Assembly (NCBI RefSeq): GCF_036346295.1
Contig: NZ_CP107819.1
Span: forward strand, 6,076,001-6,140,000
Origin: Streptomyces sp. NBC_00536
GTDB taxonomy: Bacteria > Actinomycetota > Actinomycetes > Streptomycetales > Streptomycetaceae
Reading direction: 5' to 3'
Length of the DNA: 64,000 bases
The notes under the pieces: model-generated
Databases searched by the model: none
Told to the model about the DNA's origin: nothing
Seen by the model: only the letters and a program-made list of their open reading frames with translations
Made by a program: the position numbers and the translations under genes
Part shown: positions 34,204-64,000 of the stretch, one piece after another
Layout: every line of letters begins with the position of its first letter
How positions within the stretch are numbered: position 1 is the stretch's first letter

Positions 34204-35322
34204 TCAGCCCGCCAGCTCCTCCAGCCTCGGCACCAGCGACACCGGAGAGGGCATCGACCGGATCTCCTCGCGCACCTCGCGGGCGGCCGCCGTCATCTTC
34301 CCGTCCGACAGCAGCTGTACGAGGACCTCCGCGCCGAGGTCATCGGCCGTACCGAGCAGACCCGCACCCCGGTCCCGTACGGCCTCCGCGTTGATGTGAC
34401 GGTCCGCTCCGTCCGGCAGGACGAGCTGCGGCACACCCGCGTTCAGCGCCGCCAGCGTCGTGCCCGCACCGCCGTGGTGCACCGCCGCGTCGCAGGTCTG
34501 CAGCAGCGCCGTCAGCGGCACCCACCCCACGGCCCGGACGTTGGGCGGCAGTTCGCCGAGCGCCGTCGTGTCCACATCGCCCAGCGCCAGCACGAACTCC
34601 GCGTCCACCCCGGCGGCCGCCGCCGCGAGCCGCTGCACCGGCCCCAGACCGTTGATGTGCACCGAGGCCGTGCCGAGGGTCACCCCGACCCGGCGCCGCC
34701 CCGGCTCCTCCAGCAGCCAGTCCGGCAGCACTGCACCGCTGTTGTACGGGACCGGCCGCATCGACCAGCCGTCCCGCTCGGGCTCCGCCATGCTCGGCGG
34801 CGCGATGTCGATCGTCGGGACCCGGTCGGCCACCCGGTCCACGCCGTGCCGCGCCATCGTCTCGGTGAGCATCGACACCGTCAGCTCGCGCAGCTGCGTA
34901 CCCCGCGCGAAACCGAAGTTGTGCTGCACGGCCGGCACACCGAGGCGCGCCGCCGCGATCAGACCGGACACGAAGATCTGCTCGAAGACGATCAGATCGG
35001 GCTTGAAGGCGTCGGCGGTCCGCACGATGCCGTCCGCCAGGTGGTTGTTGAGGTGGGCGAAGAGCGTCAGCCCGTCCATCGGGTCGACACCGCCCGGACC
35101 GCGCAGGCGGGCCATCAGCTCGGCGGCCGTCGACTGGAGGAAGTCCTCCAGATGGAAGCCGGGGGAGACATCCGCCACGTGCAGACCGGCGTTGGCGGCC
35201 TCCAGGGCGTCGCCCGCGCTGGCGACCAGCACCTCATGGCCGGCCGAGCGCAACGCCCAGGCCAGCGGAACTATGGGGAAAACGTGGCCGATGGCCGGAT
35301 AGGACACAAACAGTACGCGCAC
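34204..35322 (-). CDS. Macrolide-type glycosyltransferase (GT1 family)
   Basis: A 372-residue GT-B glycosyltransferase like those that attach deoxysugars to polyketides. The N-terminus M-R-V-L-F-V-S-Y-P-A-I-G-H-V-F-P-I-V-P-L-A-W-A-L is the acceptor-side motif with the catalytic His; the C-terminal G-W-V-P-L ... H-H-G-G-A-G-T-T-L-A-A-L-N-A-G-V-P-Q is the NDP-sugar motif. It is somewhat short for the class. GTG 35322 has AAGGAGG about 11 bases upstream. No sugar-biosynthesis genes are in the window, so the sugar is unknown. It is divergent from the first PKS gene, implying a glycosylated product. Confidence 0.93.
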   Translation of the reverse strand: MRVLFVSYPAIGHVFPIVPLAWALRSAGHEVLVASAGDALEAANAGLHVADVSPGFHLEDFLQSTAAELMARLRGPGGVDPMDGLTLFAHLNNHLADGIVRTADAFKPDLIVFEQIFVSGLIAAARLGVPAVQHNFGFARGTQLRELTVSMLTETMARHGVDRVADRVPTIDIAPPSMAEPERDGWSMRPVPYNSGAVLPDWLLEEPGRRRVGVTLGTASVHINGLGPVQRLAAAAAGVDAEFVLALGDVDTTALGELPPNVRAVGWVPLTALLQTCDAAVHHGGAGTTLAALNAGVPQLVLPDGADRHINAEAVRDRGAGLLGTADDLGAEVLVQLLSDGKMTAAAREVREEIRSMPSPVSLVPRLEELAG

Positions 35323-35358
35323 AGGAAACGCGCCTCCTTGGGTGGCTTTGTATTTTCC

Positions 35359-35411
35359 AGGCCGGTATGGTCGAGATGGAATAGTGTGGGTATTCTTGCA
35401 ATTACCGGCCT
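35359..35411. promoter_or_regulatory. Inverted repeat A, glycosyltransferase / PKS promoter region
   Basis: AGGCCGGTA (35359-35367) and TACCGGCCT (35403-35411), a perfect 9-bp inverted repeat with a 35-base AT-richer gap. The gap probably contains the glycosyltransferase promoter. Inverted repeat B has a gap of the same length. Confidence 0.55.
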
Positions 35412-35412
35412 C

Positions 35413-35469
35413 GACAGCGCATCCTGATGCAGTCGTGCATGCCGAGTCAAGCCGAGTCGATGCGCTGTC
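35413..35469. promoter_or_regulatory. Inverted repeat B, glycosyltransferase / PKS promoter region
   Basis: GACAGCGCATC (35413-35423) and GATGCGCTGTC (35459-35469), a perfect 11-bp inverted repeat with a 35-base gap. The gap holds the direct repeat GCCGAGTC-AA-GCCGAGTC (35441-35458). Confidence 0.6.
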
Positions 35470-35480
35470 CGAAGGCCCTG

Positions 35481-35509
35481 GTTAGGGGTCCGTAGGGGCC
35501 CGTTAGGGG
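35481..35509. promoter_or_regulatory. Three GT(T)AGGGG direct repeats before the PKS gene
   Basis: GTTAGGGG (35481-35488), GTAGGGG (35492-35498) and GTTAGGGG (35502-35509) recur every 10-11 bases, one helical turn, about 75 bases before the PKS start. Phased heptamers on one face of the helix are typical activator sites; the LAL protein or an unseen SARP is a candidate. Confidence 0.5.
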
Positions 35510-35582
35510 TTTCTCCCACTTCTCCCGCATGCAAGAGTGACCCTGGTCTTGGATTCTTTATTCGGGGGTAATGGAGCGCGCG

Positions 35583-59972
<24,390 letters not shown>

Positions 59973-59976
59973 TCAG

Positions 59977-60024
59977 ATGACCGATCCGATGGTCAATCCG
60001 ATGACCGATCCGATGTCCGTATGC
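59977..60024 (+). repeat. 12-bp tandem repeats between the PKS genes
   Basis: ATGACCGATCCG, ATGGTCAATCCG, ATGACCGATCCG, ATGTCCGTATGC. They open a 23-codon frame (59977-60048, [13 protein letters not shown]) whose stop overlaps the ribosome site of the second PKS gene. A real peptide is doubtful; translational coupling is possible. Confidence 0.7.
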
Positions 60025-60055
60025 ATTCCGCAATTCCCCAGGAGGTGACGTTCCA

Positions 60056-63000
60056 GTGACCAGCGCGAACGAAGAAAAGCTTCTCGAAAACCTGAAGTGG
60101 ATGACCAATGAGCTGCGGCGCTCCCGCCGTCGCCTCCAGGAGGTCGAGGCGGACGCCCAGGAACCGATCGCGATCGTCGCGATGAGCTGCCGGTTCCCCA
60201 ACGGGGTGGGGTCCCCGGAGGATTTGTGGCGCCTGGTGGACGAGGGCGGCGACGCCATCACCGGATTCCCCGCCGACCGCGGCTGGGACATCGAGTCGCT
60301 CGCCGACCCGGACCCCGACCGCAAGGGCACCTTTTACAACACCGGCGGCGGATTCCTCCGCGAGGCCACCGCATTCGATCCCGGATTCTTCGGCATATCG
60401 CCGCGCGAAGCGCTCGCCATGGACCCGCAGCAGCGCCAGCTCCTGGAGACCTCGTGGGAGGTGTTCGAGCGCGCGGGCATTGCCCCCTCGGCGGTACGCG
60501 GCAGCCGCACCGGCGTTTATGTCGGCGCGGGCGCGATGGGGTACGGAGCCGACCTCAAGGAAGCACCGGAAGGGCTGGAGGGACTGCTGCTGACCGGCGG
60601 CGCCACCAGCGTCCTGTCCGGCCGGGTCAGCTACGTGTTCGGACTGGAGGGCCCCGCGGCCACCGTCGACACGGCCTGCTCCTCCTCCCTCGTGGCCCTG
60701 CACCTCGCCACCCAGGCCCTGCGCCAGCGCGAGTGCTCGCTCGCACTGGTCGGCGGCGTGTGCGTGATGCCCAGCCCCGACGTGTTCGTCGAGTTCAGCC
60801 GCCAGCGCGGCCTGTCGCCCGACGGCCGCTGCAAGTCCTTCGCCGCGTCCGCCGACGGCACCGGCTGGTCCGAAGGCGTCGGCGTCCTCCTGGTGGAGCG
60901 CCTCTCCGACGCCCGCCGCAACGGCCACCCCGTCCTCGCCGTGGTCCGTGGCTCCGCGGTCAACCAGGACGGCGCCAGCAACGGCCTGACCGCCCCCAAC
61001 GGGCCAGCACAGCAGCGCGTCATCCGCCAGGCCCTGGAGAACGCCCGACTTTCGGCGGCCGAAGTCGACGTAGTCGAGGCCCACGGCACGGGCACCACGC
61101 TCGGCGACCCCATCGAGGCCCAGGCACTCCTCGCGACCTACGGGCAGGACCGCCCCGAGGGCCGCCCCCTGCGCCTCGGGTCCCTCAAGTCCAACATCGG
61201 CCACACGCAGGCCGCAGCCGGTGTCGCGGGCATCATCAAGATGGTCATGGCGATGCGCCACGGTGTGCTGCCGCAGACCCTGCACGTCGACGAGCCGACC
61301 CCGAACGTCGACTGGACCGCGGGCGCCGTCTCACTGCTCACCGAGCCGATGCCCTGGCCCGAGACCGGCGCGCCCCGCCGCGCGGCCGTTTCCGCCTTCG
61401 GCGTGAGCGGCACCAACGCGCACACCATCATCGAACAGGCCCCCGAGCCGGACGCCGAGTCCGAGTCCGTGTCCGGCTCCGAGCCCGCCGCCGCTCCCGC
61501 CGTCCCGGCCACGGTCCCGGCGGTCCTGCCCTGGACGCTCTCCGGCAGGGGCACCGCGGCGCTGCGCGCCCAGGCCGCCAGCCTGCTCACCACCCACGGC
61601 CCCGACGGTTCGGCCGCACCCGAGCGCCCCCTCGACATCGGCTACTCGCTGGCCACCACCCGCGCGGCCCTTGAGCACCGTGCCGTGCTTCTCGGGCGTA
61701 CGCGGGAGGACTTCGGAACCGCCCTCTCCGCGCTTGCCGAGGGCGTGGAGTCCGCAGACCTGGTGCAGGGCAGGGTGACCGAGGGCGGACTGGCGTTCCT
61801 GTTCACGGGGCAGGGGAGTCAGCGGCTGGGGATGGGCCGGGAGCTGTACGAGACGTATCCGGTGTTCGCGGACGCGCTCGATGCGGTGTGTGCGCGGCTG
61901 GAACTGTCGCTCAAGGAGGCGCTGTTCGGGGCCGACGCCGCCGTGATGGACGAGACCGCGTACACCCAGCCCGCGTTGTTCGCGGTCGAGGTGGCGTTGT
62001 TCCGGCTCGTGGAGTCGTGGGGCGTGAAGCCCGACTTTGTGGCTGGGCATTCGATCGGTGAGATCGCGGCCGCCCATGTGGTCGGGGTGCTGTCCCTGGA
62101 GGATGCGTGCACTCTGGTCGAGGCTCGTGGGCGGCTGATGCAGGCGCTGCCGGGTGGTGGCGTGATGATCGCCGTTCAGGCGTCCGAGGCTGAGGTGCTG
62201 CCGCTGCTCACCGACCGGGTGAGCATTGCCGCGGTCAATGGTCCGCAGTCGGTCGTCATTGCTGGTGATGAGGCTGACGCGGTGGCGATCGCCGAGTCGT
62301 TCACCGACCGCAAGTCCAAGCGGCTCACGGTCAGTCACGCGTTCCATTCGCCGCACATGGACGGCATGTTGGAGGACTTCCGGGCCGTGGCCGCGGGTCT
62401 GTCGTACGAGGCTCCGCGCATCCCCGTCGTCTCCAACCTCACCGGGGCCCTGGTCACGGACGAGATGGGCTCGGCCGAGTTCTGGGTCCGTCACGTCCGC
62501 GAAGCCGTCCGCTTCCTGGACGGCATCCGGACGCTGGAAGCCGCGGGCGTCACGAAGTACGTCGAACTTGGCCCTGACGGTGTGCTGTCCGCCCTGGCCC
62601 AGGACTGCGTGAGTGGTGGTGGCGGAGGCTCCGTCTTCATCCCCGTACTCCGCAAGGCCCGCCCCGAGCCGGAGACCGTCACCACCGCCCTCGCGGCGGC
62701 CCACGTCCACGGCATCCCCGTCGACTGGCAGGCGTTCTACGCCGGGACCGGCGCCCAGCGCGTCGACCTCCCCACCTACCCCTTCCAGCACGAGCGCTAC
62801 TGGCTGGAGCCCGCCACCGCCGGAGCCGGTGATGTGAGCGGAGCGGGGCTAGACCCGGCCGGGCACCCGCTGCTCGGCGCGGCCGTCACCCTGGCCGGCT
62901 CGGACAGTGTGCTGTTCACCGGTCGGCTCTCGCTCCGCACGCAGCCCTGGCTCGCCGACCACACCGTGTCCGGCACCACCGTGCTGCCGGGTGCCGCATT

Positions 63001-64000
63001 CGTCGAACTCGCCGTGCGTGCCGGTGATCAGGCAGGTTGCGAGCGGGTCGAGGCACTGGTGCTCGATGTGCCGCTCACCCTGCCCGCCGAGGGCGCTGTG
63101 CGCGTCCAGGTACTCGTCGAGACGCCCGACGCTCAGGGCCGCCGTTCCTTCACCGTTTCCTCCCGGCCGGAGGCCGCTCCGGCCGACACCCCCTGGGAGC
63201 GCCACGCCTGGGGCGTGCTCGCACCCACCGCCCCCGCACCCTCGTTCGATCTGGCGCAGTGGCCGCCCGCCGGGGCCGAGGCCGTGGACATCACGGACCT
63301 CTACGCGTCCCACCGGCCCGAGCGCGGTGGCCTGTTCCGTGCCGTGGAGGCCGTCTGGCGCCGCGACCGTGACCTCTTCGCCGAGGTGCGTCTGCCCGAA
63401 GGCGGCCCGGACGCACAGGCCTTCGGCCTGCACCCGGCGCTGCTCGACGCCGCCGCGCACGCGGCCTTCGTACTCGACGAGCAGCGCGGAACGGGAGCCG
63501 GGCTGGGCACCTGGTCCGAGGTGACCCTGCACGCCGTGGGCGCCGGTGCCCTGCGCGTACGGATACGGCGGGACCTCGATGGCGCCGTGGGCCTGGACCT
63601 CGCGGACGACCTGGGTGCACCCGTGGCCACCGTGGGCGGGCTGACTCCGCGCCCCTTCGTGGGTGACTCCGGTGCTCTGCACGCGAGTTCAGGTGGACAG
63701 GTCGTCCAGCACGACGCGCTGTTCCAGCTCGACTGGGTGCGGCTGCCTCTCGCCGACGGCCCGTCCGCTCCCGCCGGGGAGTGGGCCGTACTCGGCGCCG
63801 CCACCGGCTACGCGGACCTGGCGGCGCTGGGCGCAGCGGTCGACGCGGGCGCTCCCGTACCGCCCTACGTCGTCGTCCCCTTGGAGCGGCAGCCGACCGG
63901 CAACGGGGCGGATGCCCTGCACGATGCCCTGCACGGGGCGCTCGCCCTGGTGCGGTCCTGGCTGGACGACCAGCGCTTCGAGACCTCGCGCCTCGTCGTC
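60056..64000 (+). CDS. Modular type I polyketide synthase 2 (5' part; KS-AT-DH...)
   Basis: Open from GTG 60056 to the window end (1,315 codons seen). AGGAGGTGA at 60040-60048 is a strong ribosome site. Residues 1-35 ([26 protein letters not shown]) form a docking coiled coil expected to pair with the tail of PKS1. KS from residue 36 (Cys208); AT from residue 579 (Ser666 in G-H-S-I-G-E, H-A-F-H, malonyl); DH from about 937, His969 in [10 protein letters not shown] and Asp1131 in D-A-A-A-H. The Y-G-P-x-F-Q-G motif is replaced by a divergent R-G-G-L-F-R-A-V. The sequence ends in the KR structural part. It would be module 6 of the assembly line. Confidence 0.96.
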   Translation, partial: MTSANEEKLLENLKWMTNELRRSRRRLQEVEADAQEPIAIVAMSCRFPNGVGSPEDLWRLVDEGGDAITGFPADRGWDIESLADPDPDRKGTFYNTGGGFLREATAFDPGFFGISPREALAMDPQQRQLLETSWEVFERAGIAPSAVRGSRTGVYVGAGAMGYGADLKEAPEGLEGLLLTGGATSVLSGRVSYVFGLEGPAATVDTACSSSLVALHLATQALRQRECSLALVGGVCVMPSPDVFVEFSRQRGLSPDGRCKSFAASADGTGWSEGVGVLLVERLSDARRNGHPVLAVVRGSAVNQDGASNGLTAPNGPAQQRVIRQALENARLSAAEVDVVEAHGTGTTLGDPIEAQALLATYGQDRPEGRPLRLGSLKSNIGHTQAAAGVAGIIKMVMAMRHGVLPQTLHVDEPTPNVDWTAGAVSLLTEPMPWPETGAPRRAAVSAFGVSGTNAHTIIEQAPEPDAESESVSGSEPAAAPAVPATVPAVLPWTLSGRGTAALRAQAASLLTTHGPDGSAAPERPLDIGYSLATTRAALEHRAVLLGRTREDFGTALSALAEGVESADLVQGRVTEGGLAFLFTGQGSQRLGMGRELYETYPVFADALDAVCARLELSLKEALFGADAAVMDETAYTQPALFAVEVALFRLVESWGVKPDFVAGHSIGEIAAAHVVGVLSLEDACTLVEARGRLMQALPGGGVMIAVQASEAEVLPLLTDRVSIAAVNGPQSVVIAGDEADAVAIAESFTDRKSKRLTVSHAFHSPHMDGMLEDFRAVAAGLSYEAPRIPVVSNLTGALVTDEMGSAEFWVRHVREAVRFLDGIRTLEAAGVTKYVELGPDGVLSALAQDCVSGGGGGSVFIPVLRKARPEPETVTTALAAAHVHGIPVDWQAFYAGTGAQRVDLPTYPFQHERYWLEPATAGAGDVSGAGLDPAGHPLLGAAVTLAGSDSVLFTGRLSLRTQPWLADHTVSGTTVLPGAAFVELAVRAGDQAGCERVEALVLDVPLTLPAEGAVRVQVLVETPDAQGRRSFTVSSRPEAAPADTPWERHAWGVLAPTAPAPSFDLAQWPPAGAEAVDITDLYASHRPERGGLFRAVEAVWRRDRDLFAEVRLPEGGPDAQAFGLHPALLDAAAHAAFVLDEQRGTGAGLGTWSEVTLHAVGAGALRVRIRRDLDGAVGLDLADDLGAPVATVGGLTPRPFVGDSGALHASSGGQVVQHDALFQLDWVRLPLADGPSAPAGEWAVLGAATGYADLAALGAAVDAGAPVPPYVVVPLERQPTGNGADALHDALHGALALVRSWLDDQRFETSRLVV

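Noticed and set aside
35571..35582. ATG 35571 as the PKS1 start
   Set aside because: The G-run lies only two bases before it; ATG 35583 has GGAG at proper spacing. The two differ by four residues.
60226..61674. Plus-strand 482-codon frame in another phase within PKS2
   Set aside because: Arg/Pro/His-rich shadow frame; the true frame starts at GTG 60056 with docking helix and KS motifs.

Overview
High GC, strongly G/C-ending codons, GTG/TTG starts and the gene families present indicate a Streptomyces or close relative. From 1 to about 24.9 kb the window looks like chromosomal core. The order siderophore synthetase, DinG-like helicase, lexA, nrdR, nrdJ, then (further on) a TetR/MFS pair, rnhB and a RecQ-type helicase matches the S. 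coelicolor SCO58xx neighbourhood as I remember it (lexA, nrdR and nrdJ are SCO5803-5805). This comes from memory, not a search.

Core region: the 3' end of an NIS siderophore operon (two IucA/IucC synthetases and an N-acyltransferase); a DinG-like Fe-S helicase convergent with lexA; lexA divergent from nrdR-nrdJ, with LexA-box-like and paired NrdR-box-like sites between them; an HxlR regulator divergent from a nitroreductase; a run of housekeeping or orphan genes (membrane-anchored protein, DUF1152-type protein, arylamine N-acetyltransferase, YdbC-like protein, histidine phosphatase, ADP-ribosylglycohydrolase, DUF4153-type membrane protein); a DHA2 efflux pump divergent from its TetR regulator with two near-perfect operators; RNase HII; and a RecQ helicase carrying a C-terminal phosphoribosyltransferase-like motif.

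From about 25.3 kb to the end is a modular type I polyketide cluster, cut by the window edge. Its left flank holds a type II thioesterase, a large LuxR (LAL) regulator with two TTA codons, a NarL-type two-component system, a small membrane protein, a pair of bacterial-PH-domain membrane proteins and a macrolide-type glycosyltransferase. Divergent from the glycosyltransferase is an 8.1-kilo-residue PKS: a lone N-terminal ACP followed by five modules (KR; KR; DH-KR; KR; KR) and a C-terminal docking region. A second PKS begins at 60056 with a docking helix and KS-AT-DH and runs off the window.

All six AT domains carry malonyl-type signatures, and five of the six modules lack ER (the sixth is incomplete), so a hydroxyl-rich, unbranched chain is predicted. 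The lone N-terminal ACP implies a starter loaded in trans, as in beta-amino-acid macrolactam or amino/guanidino-acyl-primed macrolide systems. Other notable points are a KR with Gly at the catalytic Ser position (module 3), a DH with a degraded YGP motif (module 6), near-identical KR and AT blocks with different codon usage (recombination), and a structured divergent promoter region before the PKS. The product cannot be named from this window.
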